A stretch of DNA of 38,257 nt from contig JADCFQ010000053.1 of NCBI GenBank assembly GCA_020249435.1, positions 1 to 38,257 on the forward strand, in the 5' to 3' direction. Each line of letters opens with the position of its first letter. Position 1 is the stretch's first letter. The translations under genes were made by a program, and so were the position numbers. The notes under the pieces were generated by a model. The model made no database searches and had not been told where the DNA came from. It saw only the letters and a list, made by a program, of their open reading frames with translations. Below are positions 1-7,856 of this stretch, one piece after another. Source of the stretch: Roseomonas sp. GTDB taxonomy: Bacteria > Pseudomonadota > Alphaproteobacteria > Acetobacterales > Acetobacteraceae.

Positions 1-136
1 ATGCCGGGAGTCTGTCCAGAGTGTGCCGACTGGGCCAAAGAATCACTGAAAATGGCTGTGCGCAGGCACGCGCAGCGTTGAAAACATCCGCGCGAGACAA
101 AACGACGATGCTCAATGACGGCTTTTCAGCAGCCTG
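1..136. mobile_element. IS-like terminal fragment at left edge
   Basis: The segment ends in GCTTTTCAGCAGCCTG followed directly by CTAG, a pattern like an insertion-sequence terminus. Read inward from the CTAG it starts CAGGCTGCTGAAAAG, loosely similar to the IS end at the right edge (GAGCCTGTCTGAGAA, also next to CTAG). A short plus-strand frame at 1-81 ends in TGA and could be the tail of a transposase, but I do not recognise it. The fragment separates alaS from whatever lies upstream, which is often recA in alphaproteobacteria. The identification is inference from end similarity only. Confidence 0.35.
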
Positions 137-138
137 CT

Positions 139-168
139 AGCGCCCCACCCCTTCACGCGCGGGGCGCT
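139..168 (+). other. Stem-loop in the alaS leader
   Basis: AGCGCCCC (139-146) pairs perfectly with GGGGCGCT (161-168) across a 14-nt loop. No T-tract follows, so it is not an obvious terminator. It may be the remains of an upstream gene's terminator beside the IS end, or a structured 5' leader of alaS. The role is unknown. Confidence 0.4.
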
Positions 169-216
169 GCGCGCTACCTCTCCGGGCTTCGAAAACGCGG
201 ACCCGATGGGCGAAAC

Positions 217-2865
217 ATGACCAGCAGCAATGATATCCGTGCGACCTTCCTGGATTACTTCCGTCGCAATGGCCATGAGGTGGTGGAAAGCAGCCCGCTG
301 GTGCCGCGCAATGATCCGACGCTGATGTTCGCCAATTCCGGCATGGTGCAGTTCAAGAATGTCTTCACCGGCCAGGAAAAGCGCCCCTATTCCCGCGCCA
401 CCACGGCACAAAAATCCGTCCGCGCCGGGGGCAAGCATAATGACCTCGACAATGTCGGCTATACCGCGCGGCATCACACGTTTTTCGAAATGCTCGGCAA
501 TTTCTCCTTTGGCGACTACTTCAAGGAACAGGCCATCCCCTATGCCTGGGAATTGCTGACCAAGGATTTCGCCCTGCCCAAGGACAGGCTTTTGGTCACG
601 GTCTATTCGGAAGATGAGGACGCGGCGACCATCTGGAAAAAGGTCGCGGGACTGACCGATGATCGCATCATCCGCATCCCGACCTCCGACAATTTTTGGC
701 GCATGGGCGATACTGGGCCCTGCGGCCCCTGTTCTGAGATTTTCTTCGATCATGGCGACAAGATTTTCGGCGGCCCGCCTGGCAGCGCTGACCAGGATGG
801 TGATCGCTTCATCGAGATTTGGAACCTGGTTTTCATGCAGTTCCTGGAAGAACCCGCCGGCACGCGTAACCCGCTGCCGCGACCTTCCATTGATACCGGC
901 ATGGGTCTGGAACGCTTCGCCGCCATTCTGCAAGGCAAGCACGACAATTACGACACGGACACTTTGCGCGCGATTATTCTGGCGAGTGCGGAAGCGACCA
1001 GCCAGGACCCGGATGGGCCGTTCCGGTCGAGCCACCGCGTGGTGGCGGATCATTTGCGCGCCGGCGCCTTTCTGATTGCCGATGGCGTGCTGCCTTCCAA
1101 TGAAGGCCGCGGCTATGTGCTGCGCCGCATCCTGCGCCGCGCCATGCGCCACGCCCATATGATGGGATCGCGTGAGCCCTTGATGCATCGCATCCTGCCA
1201 TCCCTGATCCGGCAAATGGGTACGGCCTATCCGGAATTGGTGCGCGCTGAGGGGCTGATTGCTGAGACGCTCAGGCTTGAGGAAACGCGCTTCCGGTCGC
1301 TGCTGGAACGTGGCCTCCATCTGCTCGCTGAGGAAACCGGCAAGCTTGGATCAAGCCAGACCCTGCCAGGTGAGGTCGCCTTCCGCCTGTATGATACTTT
1401 CGGTTTCCCCTTGGACCTGACGCAGGATGCGCTGCGTGGCGAAGGTCGTGCGGTGGATGTGGAAGGCTTCAATGCCGCCATGGCGGAACAAAAGCGCCGC
1501 GCCCGCGCGGCCTGGGCCGGCAGCGGGGAAGCGGCGACCGAAAGCCTCTGGTTCGATGTGCAGGAAAAGATCGGCGCCAGCGAATTCCTTGGCTATTCCA
1601 CCGAAGTCGCGGAAGGTGAGATCACCGCGCTGGTGGTGGATGGCAAGGTGGTGGACCATGCCGCGGTTGGCACGGAATTGGCGGTGCTGCTGAACCAGAC
1701 GCCATTTTATGCCGAAAGCGGTGGCCAGGTCGGCGATACCGGCGTGATTGTCGCGGGTGATGCCTGCCGGATCGAGGTTCGCGATACGCAAAAGAAGCTC
1801 GGCAATCTTTTCGTGCATCTGGGCAAGGTCGTGCATGGCGAAGCGAAGCCCGGCATGGCTGTCAGTGCCACGGTGGAGCATGCGCGGCGGTCCAATATCC
1901 GCGCGCATCATTCCGCGACGCATTTGCTGCATGAGGCGTTGCGCCGCCGGCTTGGCACGCATGTCGCGCAAAAGGGCAGCCTGAATGCGCCGGATCGGCT
2001 GCGCTTTGACGTTTCCCACAACAAGCCAATGGACGCCGAAGAACTCGCCTGGGTGGAAGCCGAAGTGAATGCCCGCATTCGCGAAAATGCCGAGGTGATC
2101 ACGCGGCTGATGACGCCGGAGGCAGCCGTGGAAGCCGGCGCCATGGCGCTGTTTGGCGAAAAATATGGCGAGGAAGTGCGCGTGGTTGGCATGGGGCATG
2201 ACCCGGCGGCGACCGACAAGCATGGCGTCTATTCCTTGGAACTTTGCGGCGGCACCCATGTGCGGCGCACCGGCGATATCGGCCTGTTCAAGATCATCGC
2301 CGAAGCTGCGGTGAGTGCGGGTGTGCGGCGCGTGGAGGCGGTGACGGGTGATGCCGCACTCGCCTACATCAATGAAATGGAAGAAAGCCTGACGGCGGCG
2401 GCGGCAGTCTTGAAGGCGCAGCCGGGCGAATTGGCCGGGCGCATCGCGGCGCTGGTCGAGGAGCGGCGCAAGCTGGAACGCGATGTGGCGGAGCTGCGCA
2501 AGAAGCTCGCGACCGGTGGCGGCGGGGCGGAGATTGAGGAAGTGGCCGGGCTGCGGCTTTCGCTCCGCGATCTGGGTGAAGTGCCGCCGCGCGATTTGAA
2601 GGGCCTGGCGGAGGCCATTCTGAAGGGCGGCAGCGCCGATGTGGTTGCGCTGATCAGCACGGCGGAAGGCAAGGCGAGCATTGTGGTTGCCGTGGCCGAA
2701 GCCGCCAAGGGCCGCGCCGATGCGGTAGCGCTGGTACGCGCGGCCTCGGCCGCTGTTGGTGGCAAGGGCGGTGGCGGACGGCCCGATATGGCGCAGGCCG
2801 GCGGGCCTGAGGCCGCGAAGGCGGCGGAAGCGCTGGCGGCGGTGAAGGCGGCCTTGGCGGGGTAG
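217..2865 (+). CDS. alaS: Alanyl-tRNA synthetase
   Basis: Cytoplasmic enzyme that charges tRNA-Ala with alanine and edits mischarged Ser/Gly. The 882-aa product has the usual AlaRS length and architecture. The class II catalytic core comes first ([20 protein letters not shown] near residues 13-32, [10 protein letters not shown] further on). It is followed by the tRNA-recognition region, the editing domain with zinc-binding [11 protein letters not shown] and LCGGTH motifs, and a C-terminal Ala/Gly-rich oligomerisation domain. I chose ATG 217 because the conserved N-terminus starts there. An in-frame ATG at 115 would lie inside the IS-like terminus and add 34 residues unlike AlaRS. No strong Shine-Dalgarno precedes 217. 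The gene appears monocistronic. Highly confident. Confidence 0.97.
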   Translation: MTSSNDIRATFLDYFRRNGHEVVESSPLVPRNDPTLMFANSGMVQFKNVFTGQEKRPYSRATTAQKSVRAGGKHNDLDNVGYTARHHTFFEMLGNFSFGDYFKEQAIPYAWELLTKDFALPKDRLLVTVYSEDEDAATIWKKVAGLTDDRIIRIPTSDNFWRMGDTGPCGPCSEIFFDHGDKIFGGPPGSADQDGDRFIEIWNLVFMQFLEEPAGTRNPLPRPSIDTGMGLERFAAILQGKHDNYDTDTLRAIILASAEATSQDPDGPFRSSHRVVADHLRAGAFLIADGVLPSNEGRGYVLRRILRRAMRHAHMMGSREPLMHRILPSLIRQMGTAYPELVRAEGLIAETLRLEETRFRSLLERGLHLLAEETGKLGSSQTLPGEVAFRLYDTFGFPLDLTQDALRGEGRAVDVEGFNAAMAEQKRRARAAWAGSGEAATESLWFDVQEKIGASEFLGYSTEVAEGEITALVVDGKVVDHAAVGTELAVLLNQTPFYAESGGQVGDTGVIVAGDACRIEVRDTQKKLGNLFVHLGKVVHGEAKPGMAVSATVEHARRSNIRAHHSATHLLHEALRRRLGTHVAQKGSLNAPDRLRFDVSHNKPMDAEELAWVEAEVNARIRENAEVITRLMTPEAAVEAGAMALFGEKYGEEVRVVGMGHDPAATDKHGVYSLELCGGTHVRRTGDIGLFKIIAEAAVSAGVRRVEAVTGDAALAYINEMEESLTAAAAVLKAQPGELAGRIAALVEERRKLERDVAELRKKLATGGGGAEIEEVAGLRLSLRDLGEVPPRDLKGLAEAILKGGSADVVALISTAEGKASIVVAVAEAAKGRADAVALVRAASAAVGGKGGGGRPDMAQAGGPEAAKAAEALAAVKAALAG

Positions 2866-3041
2866 GTTTTTGGCCCTTGGCGGGCCTGCCAAACCCGACC
2901 AAGGCTAGGGCGCCGGCGCCCAAGCCCGCAATTCCATGCCGCCGCGCCAAAGCCTCCGTGTCCCAGGGCTTCGATCGCACCACTAGCTCATGGATTTGAA
3001 AATTCCTGTCGCACCCTGAAAATTAGCGCTTGCCATATTGT

Positions 3042-3061
3042 ACCGAATGGCCTAATGTTCC
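3042..3061 (+). promoter_or_regulatory. Operator-like site overlapping the TetR gene promoter
   Basis: ACCGAATGGCCTAATGTTCC ends 4 nt before the regulator's ATG. Its first 13 bases resemble the imperfect dyad ACCGAtcGGtCTA seen at several TetR-family operators (recalled, not searched). A related 20-mer (14 of 20 identical) lies at 3689-3708 before the next gene. A possible promoter TTGCCA (3030) - 17 nt - TAATGT (3053) would be covered by it, with transcription starting at or next to the ATG. This suggests autorepression. Inference. Confidence 0.45.
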
Positions 3062-3065
3062 GAGT

Positions 3066-3644
3066 ATGAAATCGAAATCCTTCGACCCCAACGATGCGCT
3101 GGACGCTTCCCTGCAGGTCTTCTGGCAGGGCGGCTTCGGCGGAACGCCCATGCCGGACTTGCTCAAGGGCATGGAATTGGGCCGCGCGAGCTTCTACAAC
3201 GCCTTCAAGTCGAAGCGCCTTGTCTTCCTCGCCGCGCTGGATCTCTACATTTCGAAAGTCGATGCAGGGCTTGCCGAGCTTGCCAGGGATGTCACCACCC
3301 GGCGGGAAGCCGTGGAGGCCATTCTTGGCGCGATCTTCCAATTGGCCCGGAGCGGCAATGTTTGGCGAGGTTGTTTTCTTGGCAATACCGCCCTGGAATT
3401 GGGCCAAGAAGATAAGGAAATTTCCGTCAGGCTGAAGCGCGGGATTGAGCTTCTTCAGAAACGGATTGCGGCGGCGCTGTCGAAACCGGCAAGCGACGGC
3501 AGCCACTTATCGCCGGCCCAGCGCGATCAATACGCCCTTTTTCTTGTCGCCGGCATTCAGGGACTTCTCGTGCTGGCAAAAGGGGGCCTTCCACAGAAGG
3601 CCATCGATGACATCGCCAGCACGCTTATCGAGGCCATTCCTTGA
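3066..3644 (+). CDS. TetR/AcrR-family transcriptional regulator
   Basis: A 192-aa one-component repressor. The N-terminal helix-turn-helix spans roughly residues 8-50: DALDASLQVFWQGGF, then a recognition region with MPDLLKGMELGRASFYNAF. The SFYNAFKSK stretch is typical of TetR HTH domains. The remaining ~140 residues form a divergent helical ligand-binding domain, so the inducer cannot be predicted. ATG 3066 fits the family start. An upstream in-frame TTG at 3030 would place the putative operator inside the coding region. No Shine-Dalgarno is visible, and the message may be leaderless. The membrane protein 91 bp downstream shares the operator-like motif and is the probable target. The family is certain, the regulon inferred. 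Confidence 0.9.
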   Translation: MKSKSFDPNDALDASLQVFWQGGFGGTPMPDLLKGMELGRASFYNAFKSKRLVFLAALDLYISKVDAGLAELARDVTTRREAVEAILGAIFQLARSGNVWRGCFLGNTALELGQEDKEISVRLKRGIELLQKRIAAALSKPASDGSHLSPAQRDQYALFLVAGIQGLLVLAKGGLPQKAIDDIASTLIEAIP

Positions 3645-3688
3645 ATCGAGCAGCTGTCGGACCCCTTGTCCAATGGCGTCGCTCGTAA

Positions 3689-3708
3689 ACCAAAAGGCTA
3701 ATCGTTCC
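3689..3708 (+). promoter_or_regulatory. Second copy of the TetR-type operator motif
   Basis: ACCAAAAGGCTAATCGTTCC matches the site at 3042-3061 in 14 of 20 positions, including the ends ACC and GTTCC. It lies between the tetR stop and the start of the small membrane protein, 27 nt before that ATG. It could allow the regulator to control the downstream gene separately. Inference from repeat similarity. Confidence 0.4.
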
Positions 3709-3735
3709 AACTCTAACGCAAACGTAGGATACCCC

Positions 3736-4089
3736 ATGAAACCGATCTCCCCGATCATCCACGGAATCATCGACTACGCTACCGTTGGGTTGTTTTTGGC
3801 GGCCCCAAGCCTTCTGGGCTTCGGAGGAACGGCGGCGCTTCTGTCCTACCTGCTCGCGGGCGTCCATCTGCTGATGACGGTTCTCAGCAATATGCCACTT
3901 GGGCTTCTGAAACTTGTACCGATGCGGCTTCACGCCTTGGTGGAACTCATCGTCGGCCCAAGCCTGATTGGATTGGCACTCTTCGCGCCGATGCTTGTCT
4001 CAGGGGCACAGGTTTTCTTTATTGTCGCCGGCATAGCGATCTTTTTGGTCTGGCGCCTGACAGATTATCCGGCCGCAGCAACCACGTGA
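3736..4089 (+). CDS. Small SPW-repeat-like integral membrane protein
   Basis: A 117-aa, very hydrophobic protein with about four predicted membrane helices. Two halves begin alike: HGIIDYATVGLFLAAPSLL near residue 9 and HALVELIVGPSLIGLALFAP near residue 66. This internal duplication and the H-x(3)-D/E followed by a Pro-containing helix resemble SPW-repeat (PF03779-like) proteins, whose function is unknown. ATG 3736 is preceded by AGGA with 6-nt spacing. A longer in-frame extension upstream overlaps tetR and looks non-coding. It sits 91 bp after the TetR gene with an operator-like motif between them, so it is probably the repressor's target, perhaps a stress-response membrane protein. No function can be assigned. 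Confidence 0.75.
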   Translation: MKPISPIIHGIIDYATVGLFLAAPSLLGFGGTAALLSYLLAGVHLLMTVLSNMPLGLLKLVPMRLHALVELIVGPSLIGLALFAPMLVSGAQVFFIVAGIAIFLVWRLTDYPAAATT

Positions 4090-4140
4090 AAAAACACGTT
4101 GTGGTCAAGAGAATTGATGGAATGATGTTGAAATGATGGC

Positions 4141-4155
4141 GGGGGTTGAGCCCCC
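4141..4155 (+). terminator. Weak hairpin downstream of the SPW-like gene
   Basis: GGGGG (4141-4145) and CCCCC (4151-4155) form a 5-bp stem with loop TTGAG. There is no T-tract, so termination is uncertain. Confidence 0.3.
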
Positions 4156-4205
4156 ACAATAAGGTCAGTCCGGAATACCGGATGAACTCATTGTGAGGGA
4201 TTAAG

Positions 4206-4228
4206 GGGCGCTGCGTGATGCAGCGCCC
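4206..4228. terminator. Hairpin between convergent genes
   Basis: GGGCGCTGC (4206-4214) and GCAGCGCCC (4220-4228) make a perfect 9-bp stem with a 5-nt loop, 6 nt beyond the stop of the minus-strand monooxygenase gene. Neither strand has a long T-run (minus: CCTTAAT). A stem this stable between convergent genes probably terminates or protects both messages. Confidence 0.55.
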
Positions 4229-4234
4229 TTCGCC

Positions 4235-4537
4235 TCACATCTCACAAAGTGTCAGCGTGCGGCCTTCAATCAGTGCTGCATAGGCATCGCGCACCTTGGC
4301 CAAACGTGGGTTCTTGGTATGCGCATCCACCGCCGCGCGGTCCTGATAGACCTCACACAGCATGACGCGGCTTTTGTCATGCGCGCCATCCTTGTCGAGC
4401 GGTTGCAGCACATCGAAGCGCTCGCAGCCAGGTTCTTCTTGCAGCGTCAGGCGGGCATGTTCGCGGATGATGGCATCAAAGGCGGCGTGCTGCCCTTCCT
4501 TGATCTTGAATTCAACGGCGATGGCGATTTTGGGCAT
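4235..4537 (-). CDS. Antibiotic biosynthesis monooxygenase (ABM/YgiN-like) domain protein
   Basis: A 100-aa single-domain dimeric alpha/beta-barrel protein of the ABM family, which includes YgiN-type quinol monooxygenases and other cofactor-free oxygenases. Family marks are the N-terminal strand IAIAVEFKIKEGQHAAFDA, the helix segment HARLTLQEEPGCERFDV, the MLCEVYQDRAAVDAH strand-helix and the conserved late H-T-x-N-P-R. A strong AGGAGG lies 7 nt before ATG 4537. It is 33 nt downstream of the DapA-like gene on the same strand and probably co-transcribed, so it may act on a product of that pathway. The substrate is unknown. Family confident, function open. Confidence 0.85.
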   Translation of the reverse strand: MPKIAIAVEFKIKEGQHAAFDAIIREHARLTLQEEPGCERFDVLQPLDKDGAHDKSRVMLCEVYQDRAAVDAHTKNPRLAKVRDAYAALIEGRTLTLCEM

Positions 4538-4570
4538 GGGGTATCCTCCTGTTTGTGAAGCTTGTGTTGG

Positions 4571-5494
4571 TCAGGGAAGTTTGGCGCCGCCGCGCGCTTG
4601 CAGGCGGGCCAGCAAGAAATCAATCTCGGCCGTGGTTTCCGCCGAAAGCTTGGGGCCGGGCGCGCGTAGCGCAGCGTGCGCGATGATGCCGCGCCGCGCC
4701 AGTACGTGCTTGCGGATCGCAAGGCCAAGGCCGGGCTGCAATTCGCTCCGGATCAAAGGCAGATGCAAATCAAACGCGTCCTGCGCCGCGTCACGCTTGC
4801 CTGCCGCCATCAGCGCAATCACCTCGGCCAGCATTTCGGGGAAGGCATAGCCGGTCATGATGCCATCCGCGCCGCGCGAGAGCTCCTCCGGCAGGAACTG
4901 GCCTCCATTGCCGCCGAGGATGCTGATGCGCGGCATCTTGCCTTCCGCCTCCAGCTTGCGGATGGCGGAAAGCTTATCGAGGCCAGGATAATCTTCGGCC
5001 TTAAGCATCACCAGGCGCGGATCGGCGGCGGCGCGCGCCACCATGCCGGCGCTGATATGAATGCCGGTCAGTTGCGGGAAATCCTGCAAGACAAAGGGCG
5101 CATCGCCCACCACATCCATGGCCTGCATGATATAGGACAGCACCGCATCATCGCCCTTCAGGCCCGGCGCCGGCGCCACCATGATGCCCGCGGCCCCCAA
5201 ATCAAGCGCACCGCGCGCCACGGCGCGCATGCTGGCAAAGCCAGGCGCCGAGGCACCCACCACCACCGGCACGCGCCCTGCAACGCGATTGATCACGCGC
5301 TTCACAAAGCTGATCGCTTCTTCCTGATCGAGCTTCGGTGCTTCACCCATGACGCCGAGCAGCGTGAGGCCGCTGGCACCGGCGGCCAGAAAGGCATCTG
5401 TCATGCGATCGGCGCTGGCAAGATCAAGCGCGCCATCGGGCAGGAAGGGGGTGGGCGCAATGACGAAAACGCCCTTGGCATTTCGGGTGAGCAT
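4571..5494 (-). CDS. Dihydrodipicolinate synthase/N-acetylneuraminate lyase superfamily protein, divergent active site
   Basis: A 307-aa TIM-barrel aldolase/dehydratase of the DapA superfamily. The Schiff-base lysine is seen as K165 in LVMLKAEDYPG. The usual G-T-T-G-E loop reads GVMGE (residues 47-51), and the catalytic Y-N-x-P motif reads QDFP (137-140), so the DapA threonine and tyrosine are absent. It is therefore unlikely to be the lysine-biosynthetic enzyme. A catabolic aldolase or dehydratase on a 2-oxo acid is more plausible. ATG 5494 was chosen because GAGGA lies just upstream and the conserved N-terminus (GVFVIAPTPF) follows. A 27-residue upstream extension is not family-like. It heads an operon with the ABM gene and is divergent from the amidohydrolase. 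Confidence 0.85.
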   Translation of the reverse strand: MLTRNAKGVFVIAPTPFLPDGALDLASADRMTDAFLAAGASGLTLLGVMGEAPKLDQEEAISFVKRVINRVAGRVPVVVGASAPGFASMRAVARGALDLGAAGIMVAPAPGLKGDDAVLSYIMQAMDVVGDAPFVLQDFPQLTGIHISAGMVARAAADPRLVMLKAEDYPGLDKLSAIRKLEAEGKMPRISILGGNGGQFLPEELSRGADGIMTGYAFPEMLAEVIALMAAGKRDAAQDAFDLHLPLIRSELQPGLGLAIRKHVLARRGIIAHAALRAPGPKLSAETTAEIDFLLARLQARGGAKLP

Positions 5495-5543
5495 GGCGGG
5501 ATCCTCAAATCTTGGCGTGACCATAGAACAAGCCGCTGGCCTC

Positions 5544-5564
5544 GCCCAGGCTTGACGCCCAGGC
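5544..5564. repeat. Tandem GCCCAGGC direct repeat in a divergent promoter region
   Basis: GCCCAGGC occurs at 5544-5551 and 5557-5564, separated by TTGAC, inside the 116-bp region between the divergent lyase and amidohydrolase genes. It could be a regulator site, but no regulator gene lies adjacent. Confidence 0.3.
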
Positions 5565-5610
5565 CAAAGCCCCATCCCATGCGGTCAAAGCCACGCGGTC
5601 AGGAAACACC

Positions 5611-6645
5611 ATGTCCCAGCAGCAGCATTACCTTCCCGTGCGTGAGGATTGGCTCGCCGCGCGCCGTGAGGAGATTCTGGACCCCGCGCAGCTGATTATC
5701 GATCCGCATCATCATCTTTGGGATCGGCCGGGCTGGCGCTATTTGCATGATGAATTTCTCGCCGATCTGAAAAGCGGGCATAACGTCAAGGCGACAGTTT
5801 ATGTCCAGGCGCGGTCCATGCATCGCGCTGCGGGGCCGGAAGCTCTGAAGCCGGTGGGCGAGACGGAATTTGTCACCGGTATTGCGGCCATGTTCGCGAG
5901 CGGCATTTATGGCGATATTGCTGCCAATGCCGGGATCGTTGGTTATGCAGACCTCACGCTTGGCGATGCGGTGCAGCCGGTTTTGGAAGCGCATATCGCC
6001 GCTGCCGGGGGTAGGTTTCGCGGCATTCGCCATATCGCCACCTGGGATCCGGACCCTGCCATGCTGAACCCCGCCTATACGCCGGCGGAAGATATGATGG
6101 ACAGCAGCGTCTTTCGTGCGGGCTTCGCAGCCCTTGGGCGCAACGGGCTTTCCTTCGATGCGTGGATTTATTTCCACCAAATCCCGCGCTTGGCGTCATT
6201 GGCGCGCGCCTTCCCGGAAATCCCGATCGTGCTTGATCATTGCGGCGGGATTCTCGGTATTGGGCCTTATACGGGCAAACGGGAAGAGGTCTTCGCTACC
6301 TGGTCGCGCAACATGGCGGAATTGGCGCAATGCCCGAATGTCATGGTGAAGCTGGGCGGGCTTGGCATGCGCCTGCCGGGCTTTGGGCTGGAAGCGGGCG
6401 CCATTGCGCCATCATCGGAAGAATTGGCGCAGCATTGGCGCCCCTGGATGGAACGCTGCATTGAGCTATTCGGCACGCAGCGCTGCATGTTCGAGAGTAA
6501 TTTCCCGGTGGATAAGGGTGGCTATGGCTATGCGGTGGGTTGGAATGCCTTCAAGCGCATCGCCTCCGGCGCCTCGGCCGAGGAAAAGGCTGATCTGTTC
6601 TGGCGGACCGCCGCGCGCTTCTATCGGTTACCGCAGCTTCTGTGA
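5611..6645 (+). CDS. COG3618-type metal-dependent amidohydrolase
   Basis: A 344-aa TIM-barrel hydrolase of the amidohydrolase-2 family, related to 2-pyrone-4,6-dicarboxylate hydrolases and lactonases. The metal-binding motif IIDPHHHLWDRP is at residues 29-40. Further family features are VYVQARS, GIRHIATWDPDP, IVLDHCGG and, near the C-terminus, CMFESNFPVDKGGYGY with the metal- or substrate-binding Asp. The length is typical. AGGAAA lies about 7 nt before ATG 5611. It is transcribed away from the DapA-like lyase and ABM genes. Amidohydrolase and DapA-superfamily enzymes often occur together in catabolic clusters, so a shared lactone or 2-oxo-acid pathway is inferred. The substrate cannot be read from sequence. 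Confidence 0.9.
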   Translation: MSQQQHYLPVREDWLAARREEILDPAQLIIDPHHHLWDRPGWRYLHDEFLADLKSGHNVKATVYVQARSMHRAAGPEALKPVGETEFVTGIAAMFASGIYGDIAANAGIVGYADLTLGDAVQPVLEAHIAAAGGRFRGIRHIATWDPDPAMLNPAYTPAEDMMDSSVFRAGFAALGRNGLSFDAWIYFHQIPRLASLARAFPEIPIVLDHCGGILGIGPYTGKREEVFATWSRNMAELAQCPNVMVKLGGLGMRLPGFGLEAGAIAPSSEELAQHWRPWMERCIELFGTQRCMFESNFPVDKGGYGYAVGWNAFKRIASGASAEEKADLFWRTAARFYRLPQLL

Positions 6646-6665
6646 AAGGCGTCGGCCAGCGCTGA

Positions 6666-7055
6666 TCAAAACAGCTTCGGCCAGCGCGCGGTGCGGTTGC
6701 GTTCCTGCTCCGCGGTTAGTTCGTAAGGCCCGTCGCGGACATTGCTGTAGGGCGGCGTCGCCACCGGCGGCGTGGTCCAGCAATCCACCTTGCCGAGGCT
6801 CCGGGTGCAGATGGGCTGCACGGGCGGCGGGGGGTCTGAAGCGCAATAGGTCTGGCCCTTGGCGAGCCGGACATAGGAACAATCCTGACCGGTGACCAGC
6901 GAAACCACATTATCGCCCACCCCGCGCTGCGTGGTGACAAGCGATACCCCTTCTATGGCTGCTGGAATGGCCAGCAGGGGCGCGCCGGGGGCTTGCACGC
7001 CATTGCAGCCGGCCAGCAGCAACATTAGGACGCAAAGGGGGCGGAAGAACTGCAT
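6666..7055 (-). CDS. Small hypothetical lipoprotein
   Basis: A 129-aa protein not recognised at family level. A type II signal peptide ends in the lipobox LLAGC, with the lipidated Cys at residue 17 counted from ATG 7055. The mature part is Pro-rich in the middle (SDPPPPVQPICT) and has several cysteines (QDCSY, TYCAS, PICTR, VDCWT) that could form periplasmic disulfides. An alternative ATG at 7073 adds six residues. Neither start has a clear Shine-Dalgarno within 12 nt. It is convergent with the amidohydrolase gene and divergent from the yfgM-like gene. Presumably anchored in the outer or inner membrane. No function assigned. Confidence 0.75.
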   Translation of the reverse strand: MQFFRPLCVLMLLLAGCNGVQAPGAPLLAIPAAIEGVSLVTTQRGVGDNVVSLVTGQDCSYVRLAKGQTYCASDPPPPVQPICTRSLGKVDCWTTPPVATPPYSNVRDGPYELTAEQERNRTARWPKLF

Positions 7056-7205
7056 GGGACCAAGAGAAGCCATAGAAGTTAATGAATTGCAAATTTTCTC
7101 CTAAAATTATTACCGGGCACCCCCATAACCGCAAAATTCCCCGTTTGACCGCCGCCGCGATAGGCCTTAGCCCTGCGGCAGACGTCACGATGCTTGAGGA
7201 CCGCC

Positions 7206-7856
7206 TTGCCCGATATTTTTGACGAGGTTGCGGAAGACCTCCGCGCTGAACGCGCCCGCCGGCTTTGGAAGCGCTACGGGACCCTGGTCTTGGGCGTGCT
7301 GATCTTTGTGCTGGCCGGCATTGGCGCTCATCAAAGCTGGCGCTGGTATGAAGCGCGGGAGGCTGAGAAGGCCGCCATCGCCTTCATGGCCGCCCATCGC
7401 GCTGCCGAGGCTGAGGGCGCGGACCTTCGCGCCATGGCTCAGCGTTTTGAGGAAGCGTCCCGTGGCGCGCCGGCTGGCTATCGTGATCTGGCGCGGCTGC
7501 GCGCGGCTGCCCTCAAGGCCGAAACCGGGGATTTGGCGGAAGCGCTCCGGCTTTATGATGCCATTGCTGCCGATAGCAGCGCCGATCCGCTCTATCGGGA
7601 TTTGGCGTCGCTGCTTTGGGTGATCCGGTCGCTTGATCAGGGTGACCCGACGATGTTGGCCGCCCGCATCACGCCGCTGACGCGCCCCGATTCGGCCTGG
7701 AATGCCTCGGCACGGGAAGTGGCGGGCTTGATTGCGCTCCGCGCCGGCAAGCGGGATGAGGCGCGCCAAGCCTTTCAGGCTTTGGCTGCCGATGTCACGG
7801 CGCCGCGGGGTGTGCGGGAAAGGGCACAACGCTTGGCGATGGGGCTTGAAGGATGA
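7206..7856 (+). CDS. YfgM-like membrane-anchored TPR protein
   Basis: A 216-aa protein with a short cytoplasmic N-terminus, one membrane helix (about residues 25-42, YGTLVLGVLIFVLAGIG) and a periplasmic helical TPR-like region, as in the YfgM/TPR_21 family. In E. coli YfgM associates with the SecYEG-PpiD periplasmic chaperone complex. The start is probably TTG 7206, since GAGGA (7196-7200) lies 5 nt before it. An in-frame TTG at 7194 has no such site. It overlaps bamB by 4 nt (ATGA), and the order yfgM-bamB-der matches that of gammaproteobacteria, supporting the assignment. It likely works in export or outer-membrane protein delivery. Repeat-level similarity only, so moderately confident of exact function. 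Confidence 0.85.
   Translation: MPDIFDEVAEDLRAERARRLWKRYGTLVLGVLIFVLAGIGAHQSWRWYEAREAEKAAIAFMAAHRAAEAEGADLRAMAQRFEEASRGAPAGYRDLARLRAAALKAETGDLAEALRLYDAIAADSSADPLYRDLASLLWVIRSLDQGDPTMLAARITPLTRPDSAWNASAREVAGLIALRAGKRDEARQAFQALAADVTAPRGVRERAQRLAMGLEG

Noticed and set aside
178..203. Possible tRNA T-arm-like sequence (TTCGAAA within a weak TCCG/CGGA stem) in the alaS leader, suggesting a tRNA mimic
   Set aside because: The arms around TTCGAAA do not pair properly and no other tRNA-like arms are present.
115..216. In-frame ATG at 115 as the alaS start
   Set aside because: It lies inside the IS-like terminus, and the 34 extra residues do not resemble the AlaRS N-terminus, which begins at ATG 217.
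112..2892. Long minus-strand open frames (about 400 and 510 codons) opposite alaS, and a similar 550-codon frame opposite der/bamB at 8542-10197
   Set aside because: They are antisense to strongly conserved genes, have no family-like motifs and have the His/Arg/Ala-rich composition expected from the complementary frame of GC-rich coding DNA.
2908..2921. Palindrome GGGCGCCGGCGCCC after alaS as a terminator
   Set aside because: No T-run on either strand and such GC palindromes are frequent by chance here.
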